NCBI RefSeq assembly: GCF_040939455.1
Contig: NC_134108.1
Coordinates: 85,790,001 to 85,854,000 of the forward strand
DNA: 64,000 nucleotides
Direction: 5' to 3'
DNA from: Microcebus murinus
Taxonomy: Eukaryota > Chordata > Mammalia > Primates > Cheirogaleidae
Part shown: positions 50,030 through 61,904 of the stretch, one piece after another
How positions within the stretch are numbered: the first letter of the stretch is position 1
Layout: each line of letters begins with the position of its first letter
Made by a program: the position numbers and the translations under genes
The notes under the pieces: model-generated
What the model saw: only the letters and a program-made list of their open reading frames with translations
Databases searched by the model: none
What the model was told of the DNA's origin: nothing

Positions 50030-50547
50030 AAATCTGCCCACTCCATCCCATCTTCTGATCTATGTTCTCCACAGGGCAGCCCGAGTGGTCAGTCAGATCA
50101 TTTCACTTCTCTGCCTGGAATAACTCCTGGGATAATTCTTTGTTTCCCTCAGAATACAAAAAAGCTCTTAAAATTGCCTAAAATTCTTGGAATCCGATTT
50201 GTTCTCCTTGTGCCCACTTACCTGTTATCTATTTGACTTGAATCCTCTACAAGTCTCCTACTTCCTTCTTGCTCATCTGCACTGATCCTCTGATGTTCTT
50301 AGCAAATGTCAGCACGTGCTACCTTAACACAGAGCTGGCTGTGGACTCTGTGGGATGTTCTTCCTCTCTATCACTATGCAGCTAGCTCTACTCTTCAAGT
50401 CAGCTTCCTCAAAGACAGAAATGTTGACCATAGAATTTAGTAGTGGTGTCTCTAACCCATCAACCTGGAAATTGTGATACCCTACACTTGATCTCCTTCT
50501 ACATTTTCTTTTATCCATAGAGGTTCAAATTCCATCCCTTTCCCTCT

Positions 50548-50591
<44 letters not shown>

Positions 50592-50890
50592 GTGTATGTG
50601 TGTATACATACACACATATGTACATATACATATATGAGATATATATGTAAGAAACATATATATGAGACAATACTATGTATACTTTCTTATATATAACATG
50701 CTACATAGATGATATATATATATAACACGCTAAATATTAATAGAAAAATTTATTATGCTTAGTGTTTATTATCTGTCTCTCTCAACTAGAAATTAAGCTC
50801 CAGGAGGGCAGAAACTCTTGTATTTTTAGTAACATATCACTCGCACCATAAATAGTATCCAGGACATGGTGAGAGCCCTTAATAAAATAT
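50030..50890 (+). mobile_element. L2 LINE, 3' end, split by a simple repeat
   Basis: The first part (50030-50540) has 'gcagcccgagtggtcagtca'-type and 'ttcacttctctgcctggaat' text of the L2 3' region. After a TA-rich microsatellite, the second part (50750-50890) gives the L2 end: 'gaaattaagctccaggaggg', then 'agtatccaggacatggtgag' and 'cccttaataaaat'. Confidence 0.7.
50551..50745. repeat. (TA)n/(TG)n compound microsatellite
   Basis: An uninterrupted (TA)n tract (50551-50587) continues into TG, CA and TATATG mixtures up to about 50725. It sits inside the L2 copy. The minus-strand open frame across it is an artefact. Confidence 0.9.
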
Positions 50891-51072
50891 GCTGCCAAGT
50901 GAAACATGGTTCTTAAGGAAGAACATATGTTATGCTAATCACTGTTACACTTAGATGATAACAATGTCAAGGAGTTTGAATAATATCTTAATTATTGACA
51001 TTAAATAACACCTCACAATATTGCTGATTGATGTTTATTAAAGTGACAACTTGTCATACTCAGCCACATGCT

Positions 51073-51540
51073 TCAAGTATAAATAGATACTTGCCTCCCA
51101 AATCGGAGGCAACAGAAATATATTTTTATTAATATACTGTGTACAGTGGCTGACAATAGTAAATAGAATTGAGAAAAACTATGTCTGTGGAGAGGCAAGT
51201 TTTCCTCCTCATTAGCAGAATTCAGTATATTGGCCCTACACATGGGCAAACGAGTGTGAGGCTCAGGTCTGAACTCCAGTTTTGATCCCCATTCCTTTGC
51301 TTTCCCCAATTCTCTTTGGGCCACCCTCAATACGTGGAGTGAGAGATGCCATTCACCAGAAGGCCCATCCAAGATCTTCCCTACGATGGGAGCCAGTGAA
51401 GGCCTGAAGGACATGAAGAATAAACAGAATCTTACTTCCTTCACTGAACAGTATGCCAGAAGGAAAAATCCATCATACCTGGATCTCACAAACTCAGATT
51501 CCAATGCCAACTCACTTATAAGCTGAGGGACCTGAGCCAA
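51073..51540 (-). other. 155-codon open frame of unknown nature
   Basis: This is the longest open frame in the window apart from EYS exon 26, apart from one over a repeat. Its first 20 to 25 codons are antisense to a MIR-like segment (about 51465-51570). It has no recognisable domain and no signal peptide. The middle part is less AT-rich than the surroundings. I see no promoter, poly-A site or paired splice sites, and consider chance or a decayed insert more likely than a gene. Confidence 0.2.
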
Positions 51541-54500
51541 TTAGTCATTGCCTATTTTTCATCTGCAAAGTTGTGCAAAGTCCAGGTCTTCAACCCTAGG
51601 TCATTGTCATTTGCCAAGTTGGTATTACATAAATGGCAGTTACTATTCTTATAATATCTTTTAAACCAGGAATATTCATTTTTATTTTCATAAAACCCAG
51701 AGATCTCCACTGATGATTGTGTTGTTTCTTGGTCCAAATATTTCCTCCCTATGATTGTCCTCCTCTAGCCTTATTTTAACAGTGAACCAGGTCACAGGGC
51801 TGGGTTATTGCCTTAGGTCCTCCACTTAGAATCAGTACTGACTGATTACTTAGAAATAAACCATGGCCTTCTACCTTTATATGTCTCACTAGCTGCCCAG
51901 TGTCTGCTGGTATCAAATCACTCACCTACACCAAATCACCCTTAGCCATGGTTAGTTAAGTTGATAAATTCTTGGGAGTATTATATGTTGAGCCATCCAG
52001 CTTATTCCTTAGGGCCAGATAGTTTAGCCTTATTTTTTCAGTCCTGGGGTGTTCTCCACCCCTACTCCACCTCCCACCCCCAGACTTGTACATGACCACA
52101 GATTATGTTGCTCCATTTATTGCTATGCTATTTTACAGTTAAGCCTTCCTAAACCCATTATTAACTTGTTAAATCTTTGGGACAATTTAAGGTAAGTGTT
52201 TTATAGTCTTCCCTGGGATCTTTATCATTACAGCAAAGCTTTGGATAAGGTACTGTATCTATTAACCTAGGACTCCTATCCTCAAAGAGTCTAAGTACTA
52301 CTGAGGGAAACTAACAAAAACAAGTTACCAAAGTCAAGGTGACACTGAGTTATGCAAAATGTTCTATAGAAACAAGATAAAGTGAAAAATTAAATCCTCA
52401 AGTGTTTTTACAAAGTTTTCCAATAGGAAGTGATATTTGAATTGAGGCTCAGGATAGGAATTCTGAAAAACTGGGCAATAAAGGAAGTTTCTGAGGAGGG
52501 ACTATGAACACTACAGCACAGAGTGGTGCAGCTGCATGACAGGATTCAGGGATGCTTAGTCAGAAAATAGGGTAGGGGTGGGTGGTAGAGAATGACTTAG
52601 ATGATGCAATCAAGGTTGAATATTCTAGTTGGAATGCTGAGGATTTTTAAACTTTTCTTATAAAAAATGAGTAACTATTGTAGCTTTCAAAGCAGAGAAA
52701 TAAAAAATCATATATATGTGCATTTCTTTCAGAGGTATACTTATATATATATACACATACACCTCTGAAAGTAATGTGGAAGACAAAATAGAATAAAGAC
52801 TAGAGATAGATAGCCCAAAATAGAATTTCTAGTAAACTTTTGATAAAATAGTTTACCCTGAAGCTTAGAAATGTAGATGGACATAAGTTTCACCTGAGAA
52901 ATGAATCAGGGGTAAAGAAAGTATAGGTAGGGAGAGAGATGGAGGTTTTGGTGTTGAGGAGATAAGAATTTTATCTCCCATTTAAAGTATTTCAGAGACA
53001 TATTAAATAGGTAAAACATGTTCGATACTCAAAAATGAAGACAGCCTATATCTCTGCACATATTTGAAGCCATTGAGTATAAGTGCCATATTGCTGAAGA
53101 GAAAATGTGGAATAAAGGAATGAGAACTGATAAAAGAAGAGTGACAGGTACATGGGAAGGAAGGAAAAAAAGACAAACAAGAAAAATCTAAGAACAAATC
53201 ATGAGGATTCCGATAGTTAAGAGGTCAGCATGAGATTAACCTTGTTAATTTTACTAGCAAACATTTTGTTATAGAGCCTTCAAGCCATTTTCAGAGACAG
53301 CAATATTTCAGATAAATAGAATCCAAATTTATAAAACTGCAGCTGACATTTGAATTTTGAATTTTGAAAAAAATTGTCCAGTGAGTATTTTTATGAATTG
53401 AAATTGTTATTAATCTAAGAAAAAGCCAATTTCTTTAGGTAACTCAAATTTAGGCACATCTGCCTGAAAGAAATAAGTGATTAAGATCAGTGGCCTACAT
53501 TTTAATAGTAAGTTCTTAAAAGCCTTTTTCTCATAATTATAAATATTATTTTTCTAATTCTTTTCTCATCTCTGGTGATTTAAATGACACTAAATATTCA
53601 AAAGGGAAGTTGAAATTTAAAAGGCTCTGGACATTGTGGTAACTTATAATTTTCCTTTGAGAACTTAAAGCTATAAATTAATGGCAATAAAAAACGATAA
53701 ATTACCTGTTCTTTGTGGCAATGTGTCAGGTGGTGGATTTTAAAGGACAAGGACTGGTGAAAGCCAAAATCTACTCGACCACGGAAATTATATGACTCAA
53801 TTAAAGAGCTCTCATGGCCTTGCCTTTTTAACTAAGACATCAATTTCTTAGGACAAAGAGGTACTTATACTTAAAAGTAGTTACTTGCTATGGCATATAA
53901 TTGTAAATACCTGAGTTTCTTGGTAAGAAGATGAAAATAAGAAATGAAACAGAAATCTTGCCTTGGAAATTCTTCTAAAATTTGACAGTGACATCCCTCT
54001 CAAGGAAATTGCTTTGTGGCCCCATTATCATGAGCCTGTTTAAATAATCACCATCTTTCCTTTCATGAAAGACATTCTTCTAGTCCAGTCATTAAATGTC
54101 TGATGTTCTTGAAAAGTGCTCAATTATTTTTCTATCCCTTTATATATATTCTTTTATAATCATATTTCCTTTATTCATCTTAAATGTAAAATTGGGCATT
54201 GCTTTAATCTCAATTTTAGAATGGCAAAAGAAAACAAGTATCACAAACCTACTATGAAAATAACCATAGCTGAAATCAAGTTAACAGAAGTATTCAGCAG
54301 TAATTCTTAGCTGCTCCAAATTCCCCTTAAACTATATGTCTTCTCTATCTAAATATTTTATATTCAGGCAAATGTTAGAGTTTATGTCTTAGATAATAAC
54401 ATAAGATAATTGAGAGATTTTCCTCCCTAAGGGAAGAAGCATCAACTTATGTAATACTAGGACTTTTAAATAGGTAGAAAAATAAATTGGTAAGCATGGA

Positions 54501-54959
54501 ACACAGTTCTGGCTATATTTTGGTAGATGATGTTTGCATAGATTACTTTAAGGCTAAGTCATGAAGGTCACTGTGACAGCATATTAATTTGATCATATAA
54601 ATCAAAAAAACGTATTTGAGTGAGACAGCAATTTTTCTTTCTTGATGGAAAACTGAACATGTTGATTTGCTCATCAAAATTCAGAGGTGTACTATTTCAT
54701 TATTTTTGACAACTAATATTCAAAGCTTTCTGTTTTCTATTTATTTTTGCATTTTAACAAACTATGAACATAGGTTGAAAAAGAATACATTTCATACAGA
54801 TAAAAAAAGTGATGACACTTTTTTAAATGGTGTGTGACTGAATAAACAGAAAGGAGGGAACAAATTTTTAAATAGAAAGGTCTTTCTCTCTAAGAGCAGT
54901 TCACCCTTTAGTAACTTGTTTCTGGCTGCATAAAATAAAAGCAGGATAGTTCTCTAGAT
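51541..54959. other. Intron 26, nothing recognised apart from a small inverted repeat
   Basis: A perfect 11-bp inverted repeat around a 24-nt AT-rich loop lies at 52726-52771 (ctttcagaggt / acctctgaaag). Text at 52430-52500 ('gaagtgatatttgaattgag') suggests another ancient repeat fragment. Open frames in the region are unsupported. Confidence 0.45.
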
Positions 54960-55130
54960 AATACATAAAACTTGTGGAAAACCTTACAGTTACAAAACAC
55001 CTCCATGAACGTTACCATCTTTCATTCTCACACATCTATACAAAGTAGAAAATGCAGGAATTTTTAATCCTCATTTATAAATATAGGGATTATGAGTCAG
55101 TAGGATCCAGTAAGCCACATGGTAGTAAAT
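54960..55130 (-). mobile_element. MIR SINE, reverse orientation, weak
   Basis: The order 'cattctcacacatctataca', 'tttttaatcctcatttataa' and 'attatgagtcagtaggatcc' resembles a very diverged reversed MIR. Confidence 0.4.
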
Positions 55131-56734
55131 ATTAAACAGCAAAAACAGGAAAAGAACCTGACTCTTCTAAAATATCATTGGATTGAGAAAGTGAATAACA
55201 GACTTGAAAGATCAGAAAACAAATATGGAAAGGGAGGAAAAATAAAAGGTAGTGCTATGAGAAGAAAAAATAGAAATCATGGTATGTTAAAGGCCTCCAA
55301 AATAATGTAATACAGAGAACGGAATTCTTAATTACCAAATAAGGAATATGGGTTAAGAGCACAGTGGTGGTGGGATGACCTCTAAACAAATAAGTGGAAG
55401 ATAAAGGAAAATTTAGAAATTCTCAAGAGTTACAATTTTGATTGTCTAAGCATATATTTTTTAAAATGCTGCTGGAGACCTAGAATAGGAATAATGAAAG
55501 CAGGCATTTCTTTTTGAGAATGTGGCATTTCTAAATACACGATGCCATGAACATTACGAAGCTGACTTCATAAGAGGCCTGGCCTGATCCCCTCATAGCC
55601 CTCAGCTCATTGATGGAGTGGAGATCATACCCTCGGTCAGGGCCAGAATCTGTCAGAATTATTAAAGCTCAATAAATGGGCAAGACTAATTGTGTATTAG
55701 GCATTTTCAATTTGCAAGAAATCAAGATGAACCCAGGATCATTCCAATTAATGGGAATATAATGGAAGAACATATAGGAAGGTAAAGAAAAATAAACTCA
55801 ACAGCCATGAAATGCACCTTGGTTTCAGGGTCATTGCAGGCCTGGGAATCATTTTCTTGGCAGTGGGCATCTCTTGATTCTCTGCCTTCCCGTGAGTTCT
55901 CTTTGTATCATTCACTTCCTGCATCAGAGAATATGATTGGCAGAGCTCATTGCCATGTAGTATAGAATTGTCGTGCCATACCATTTCAATCAGACATTAG
56001 AAAAACTTGTAGATGGACTTCGGCATCAGTTGCTATTGGCTTTACCTTATATCAGTGAGGTTAGGGTTACAAAGAACAGATTATGTTTAAGTGATGACCT
56101 TACATTGCTTCCTTGAACAAGTGGCTGTTAGCATGGTTTCCACAAGAGAAAATTTGGGATTGGAAATAAAGATGAGACCCATAGATCCTGCCCAGGTTTG
56201 GTGAGCTGCTTAAACAGACAAGCAAAAGAAGCTGGAAACTGGGACTAAGATTGCAATAGAAATTCTCCCCACAGGATTTAAATTTGCTCCCTCAGCTGCA
56301 GGCAACTGACAGCAGCTTTTTATCTGGATAAGATTTTGCCTGATATTTTCTCAAACTCTGGAAAATCATTCAACTTGTCAGTGAAGCTGAAAAGACAGGC
56401 TCTTTGATATGTAGCAGCAGCTTGGAAACTGTTCCTGTCTTCTCAGCTGTCAAGGGAGGAGGGAACTTTTCCATATGTATCACCGCAGAAGATATTTCAG
56501 GACACAATTATCTTAGAAGTTTAAGACAAATTTGCTTCCAAGCCCAAAGACATTATTAGAATCTGAAATCTCTAGGGAATTGAAGGGCATGAGAAGCAAT
56601 GGCACTTTTTGCTCACTCATCCTACTAGTGTGAATGAGGATATATACATCAGTTGAAAAGGAATTGTAGAAGAGAGTAAAAACTTTCAATAGGTTTTATC
56701 TCACATGCCAATTCAAGTCAAGTAATAGTAACTT
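55131..56734. other. Intron 26, nothing recognised
   Basis: The part at 55500-56500 is less AT-rich than its surroundings, without a supported gene or family. Open frames at 55119-55310 (+) and 55748-55984 (-) are unsupported. Confidence 0.4.
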
Positions 56735-56905
56735 CTTTTTTTTTTTTTGATGGCTCAAGTTAGTATTTTATTTTTTTCATTTTAGTGGACATGTAATAAT
56801 TGTACATATTTTTGGGATACAGTGTTATTTTGATATATTTATACACAATGATCAAATCAGATATCCATCATCTCAAACATTTATCATTTCTTTTGTGCGG
56901 TGAAC
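56735..56905 (-). mobile_element. L1 LINE, 3' UTR end, reverse
   Basis: It begins with a T-run (reversed poly-A), then 'agtggacatgtaataattgt' and 'tatccatcatctcaaacatt', as in the L1 3' UTR at 5762-5960. Confidence 0.75.
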
Positions 56906-57124
56906 ATGCAAAGTGCATACATTTTGATTTCAGTGAGAACAGTACTGATAATCAAAAGAGTAACATAGTCTGATTATCTTAACCTGAGCCTCAGAGCGGG
57001 CCTTGCAGGACACTTTCCTTCGAACTGTGTTGCTTCTCCCTTGAGAAAAAAACCTATACCCTTGCTATGGCAAGGGGTGCTTATGTACCACATTAGCATC
57101 TACATCACCCGGGCTTCACCCCAT

Positions 57125-57420
57125 ACCTACCAAATGAAAATCTGTACTTTTAAAAATTGTGGTGAAATACATATACAATTTACCAGCTTAACTACTTTTA
57201 GTATAAAGCTTAACTATTTTAAGTATAAAGGTCAGTACTGTTAAGTATATTCACGTTTTTGTACAACCAGTCTCCAGAACATTTTGATCTTGCAGACTGA
57301 AACTATCTCCCATTAAACAATAACTGCAACATGCATGAAACTTCAGGACATTCAGCTAAGTGAAATAAGCCAGTCAGGAAAAGACAATTACTATGTGATT
57401 CCACTTACATGGTGATCTGT
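57125..57420 (+). mobile_element. Old L1 fragments
   Basis: The segment at 57125-57330 ('gtggtgaaatacatatacaa', 'gttaagtatattcacgtttt', 'gtctccagaacattttgatc') is a recurrent old L1-related sequence. The segment at 57330-57420 ('aggacattcagctaagtgaa', 'ataagccagtcaggaaaaga') is the end of ORF2 in + orientation. Confidence 0.6.
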
Positions 57421-57544
57421 ATTTTAACAAGGTCCTCAGGTAATACATTTGAATACCAGAGAACTAAATTAGAGGACATCTGGGCTCAGCAGGCATGAGC
57501 ATCATAAAAGGTTAGCAGCACAATTACTAGATATTTTATTCCTG

Positions 57545-57795
57545 GTAGAGTAGAAAGAACATGGATTTTGAGTTCAGATAGATCTGTTTTATAATGCTAG
57601 TTCTACTGCTTACTAGCCATTTGATAATGGGAATTTCTTTAAGCTCTCCAAGCCTCATTTTTTAAAATCTGTAATATGGTCATAATAAAAACCCATTATG
57701 GATTTTTTTTTTCGTGATGGCTAAAGGAGATACATGCTGAGCATTTATTGCAGTCCTTGGACACAGTAAGTGCACTTAGTAAATAATTTATTATT
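57545..57795 (+). mobile_element. MIR SINE, forward
   Basis: The full MIR order is visible: 'ttttgagttcagatagatct', 'agttctactgcttactagcc', 'ctctccaagcctcatttttt', 'gacacagtaagtgcacttag'. Confidence 0.75.
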
Positions 57796-58454
57796 ATTGT
57801 TAACTGAGTGAAAAACACTTTCACCACTGGCCTTTCAAATGTCTTCTGTACTATAGCAGGATAATGAGTCCTTGAAATTTATAAAATTTTAACCTAACAG
57901 AGAAAGCAATCTCAAATAAGCATACAGGACATGATTTAAGGGTATGGACATTATGAAAGGAAAAAAATATACGGCTTACAATAACTTTGAAAGCCAACTT
58001 CATAAAAGTTTAAATGTATAGTACCTCACCAAATTACAGAATTTGTCTTTCTGGCTCCGGAAAGAAAACATCAACAATCAATTCCAGAATATATTCAACT
58101 ATTCAGAATTATTCAACTTTAAATATCAAGAGATTTTAAGTAATATATTTTTCTCCTAATAAACTATGAACTAATTTATCTCAATAATTTATTTCTGGAA
58201 ATAAAAATTTGGTAACTACTAGGTATAACATAAACATACCTCAAACTTAAATAGTAATTTGGTTTTCTTAGACAATATTACCATGAAAACCCACTAAAAT
58301 TTTCATCTTTTATTGCATCATCACAAATGTGATGCTAGATAATATTCTTTTGCTGAAAGTTTAATGAACAAATTTTTTATACATCCCAGCTTTACAATTA
58401 GTAGCTTGTTTAATCATTATATCTCTGGTATAGACACGGCACTTAATGAAGTCT
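57796..58454. other. Intron 26, AT-rich, nothing recognised
   Basis: No gene or repeat recognised. Confidence 0.45.
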
Positions 58455-61400
58455 GTTTTTTTCTTTCAAAATATTAAGAGGGTACAAATCTTTTTGTTAC
58501 ATGGATACCTTTTATGATGCTTAAGTCAGGGATATTAGTGTGCCTATGACCAAAACAGTGTTCAGTAGGTTTTTTACTCTCCCCATCCTTTTCCTTCTCT
58601 CTTCTTGATTTCCAATGGTTTATACTTCTTTATGTGCCTATGCGTTCCCATTGATTAGTTCCAAATTATTAGAGAGTACATGCAGTGTTTGTTTTTCCAT
58701 TCCTGAGATACTTCACTTAGGATAATGGTCTCCAGTTCCATCGAAATTGCTACAAAAGACATCAATTCATTTCTTTTTATGGCTGACTAGTACTTCATGG
58801 TATATATTAATATATACTACATTTTGTTAATCCTTTTATGAATTAATGGGTACTAGGTTTGATTCCATATCATTACAATTATTAATTATACTACAATAAA
58901 CATCCCAGTGCAGATGTTTTTGATATAATGACTTATTTTCCTTTGGGTAGATACCCTGTAGTGGGACTGCTGGATTTAATAGTAGCTATACTTTTAGTTC
59001 TTCGAGGAATCTCCATATGGTTTTACATAGAGGTTGTGCTAATTTGCAGTCCCACCAACAGCGAATAAGTGTTCCTTTCTCTCTGCATCCATGTCAGCAT
59101 GTATTGTTTTTTGACTTTTTGATAATAGCCATTCTGACATGGGTAAAGTGATATCTTATTATGGTTTTAATTTGCATTTCCCTGATGATTAATAACATTG
59201 AGCATTTTTTCATGTGTTTTTTGGCCATTAGTCTATCTTCTTTTGAAAAGCTTCTACTCATGTCTTTTGACCACTTTTATGGGGTTGTTTTTTTCTTGCT
59301 GATTTGTTTGAGTTATTTGTAGATTCTGGATATTAGCCTTTTATTGGATGTATAGTTTGAGAATATTTTCTCCCATTCTTTAGGTTATCTATTTGTTCTG
59401 TTGATTATTTTCATGGGTGTGCAGAGAAGCTTTTTAATATAATCAAGTCCCATTTATTTATTTTTGTTGTTCCTGTAATTGCCTTTAGGGTCTTAGTCAT
59501 AAATTATTTGCCTAGCCTGATGAGTAGAAGATTTTTTCTTTCATTTCCTTCCAGGATTTTTATGGTTTCATGTCTTATATTTAAGTCTTTCATCCATCTT
59601 AAATTAATGTTTGTGAATGATGAGAGACAGGGGTCCTATTTATTTCTTCTGCATGTGGCTATCTGATTTTCCCAACACCATTTATTAAATAGTGCTTCTT
59701 TTCTCTAGGTTATATTGTTGTCTGCTTTGTCACAGATCAGTTGGTTATAGGTAGATGGTTTTATATCTGGGTTCTCTGTTCTATTAAGTTGGTCTATGTC
59801 TCTATTTTTGGACCAATACTATGCTGTTTTGGTTTACTATAGCCTTGTAGTATAGTTTGAGTTCTGGTAATATGATGTCTCCTGATTTTTTACTTTTGCT
59901 TATGATTGGTTTGGCTATTCAGGCACTTTTTTGGTTTCAAATGAAGCGTATAATTATTTTCTCTAGATTTGTGAAATGTCCTGTTGGTATTTTGATGAGG
60001 ATTGCATTGAATCTGTAACTCACTGTGGCAGGGTGGACATTTTAACAACGTTGATTCTACCAATCCATTAGCACAATATGTTTTTCCATTTGTTTGCATC
60101 ATCTGTGATTGCTGTCATCAGCGTTTTGTAGTTTTCCTTGTAAAGAACCTACATTTCCTTGGTTCAGTATATTCCTAAGTATTTTATTTTCTTTGAAGCT
60201 ATTGTGAATGGTATTGAGTATTTGATTTGACTCTCAGCTTGACTGTTATTATTATATAGAAATGCTACTGATTTGTGTACATTGATTTTGTAACATGAAA
60301 CTTTGCTGAATTTATTTATCAATTCCAAGGGTCCCTTGGTGGAGTCCTTGGGATTGTCTATATACAAGATCATATCATCAGAAAAAAGCAAAAGTTTGAC
60401 CTCCTCTTTCCAAATTTGAATACTCTTTATTTTTTTTCTTTCCTCTGATTGCTCTAGTTAGGACTTCTAGTACTACATTGAATAGAAATGGTGACAGTTA
60501 GCACCCTTGTCTTGTTTCAGTTCTTAAGGGGAATGCTTTCAACTTTTCCCCAGTTAGTATGATGTTGGCTGTGATTTTGTCATATATGGTTTTTATAATT
60601 TTGACATCTATTACTTCTATGCCTACTTTGTTGAAGGATTTTATCATGAAGGGGTGTTGGACGTCAAATGATTTTTCTCCATCTATTGAGATGATCATAT
60701 GGTCTTTGTTTTTGCTTCTCTTTATGTGATAAATCACATTTATTGATTTATGTATGTTGAAACATTCTTATATCCCAAGACACCTTGGTCATAGTGGACT
60801 ATTTTTGTTTTTCTGATGTGCTGTTGAATTCAATTTGCTAGTATTATATTGAGGACTTTTGCATCTATATTCATAAGGGATATTGGTCTGTTGTTTTGTT
60901 GGTTTTGGGTCCTTTCCTGGCTTTCTTATCAAGATGGTACTGACTTCATAGAATGAACTGTGGAGGAGTCCCTCCTTTTTGATGCTATGTAATAATTTCT
61001 ACAGTAAGGGTACCAGCTCTTCTTTGCAGGTCTGGTACAATTATGCTATGAATCCATTTGATCTGGGGTGCTTTTTTGTGTGTTTTGGGACATTTTTTAT
61101 TATTGCTTCAATCTCACTGCTCATTATTGACCTCTTTAGAAGTTCTATTTCTTCTTGATTACGATTCGGTAGGATATGTGTTTCCAAAAATTTGTCCATT
61201 TCTTCTACATGTTCTAGTTTATTTTCTAGAGATTTTCATAGTACTCATGGATGATATTTTGTATTTCTGTGGCATCAGTTGTAATATCTCCTTTTTTTCA
61301 TTTTGGATTGAGATTATTTGGGTCTTTTCTCTTTTATTCCTGGTTAATCCAACAAGGAATCTATTGATTTTGTTTATCTTTTCAAAGAACTTTTTGTTTC

Positions 61401-61904
61401 ATTGATCCTATTGATCTATTATTTTTTGTGTTTTCCATTTCATTTAGTTCTTCTCTGATCTTTGCTATTTCTTTCCTGCTGCTGGCTTTGGGTTTCATTT
61501 GCTCTTCCTCTTCTAGTTCCTTAAGATGTGACATTTGGTTCTTAATCTGTGATCATTCTCTCTTTTTGATGTAGGTGTTTAAAGCTATGAATATTCCTCC
61601 TAGTACTAGTTTAGCTAAATTCCACAGATTTTGGTAGCTTGTATCCTCTTCGTCATTCATTTCAAAGAAACTTTTGATTTCCATCTTAATTTCATTTTTG
61701 ACCCAATAATTGTTTAGCAGCAGGTTATTTAATTTCCATGACTTTGTGTAGATTTGAGTGTTTCTTTTGGAATTGATTTCTAGTTTTATTCCATTTTGGT
61801 TTGAGAGGATATATGGTATGATTTCTATGTTTTTGAATTTATCGAGACATGTTTTATGGCCTAAGATATGATTAATCTTGGAAAATGTTCCATGTAGAGA
61901 TATA
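58455..61904 (-). mobile_element. L1 LINE, strepsirrhine type, 5'-truncated, reverse
   Basis: Reversed poly-A (58457-58466) leads into a 3' UTR ('agggtacaaatctttttgtt', 'acatggataccttttatgat') and then most of ORF2. Minus-strand open pieces correspond to ORF2 parts in order: the end of the endonuclease region (61912-61553), reverse transcriptase palm motif A (60737-60498, with IDGEKSFD), and motif C (60391-60164, FSDDMILYI). Frameshifts and stops between them show it is inactive. About 3.45 kb remains; truncation at 61904 lies in the endonuclease domain. The forward open frame at 61058-61405 is an artefact. Confidence 0.92.

Noticed and set aside
60164..60737. Reverse transcriptase motifs as a possible active element
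   Set aside because: Motifs A and C are recognisable, but the ORF2 frame is broken several times and the 5' end is missing, so it is a dead L1.
61058..61405. 115-codon hydrophobic + strand frame resembling a membrane protein
   Set aside because: It is the antisense of L1 ORF2; T-rich antisense gives Leu/Phe/Ile strings.
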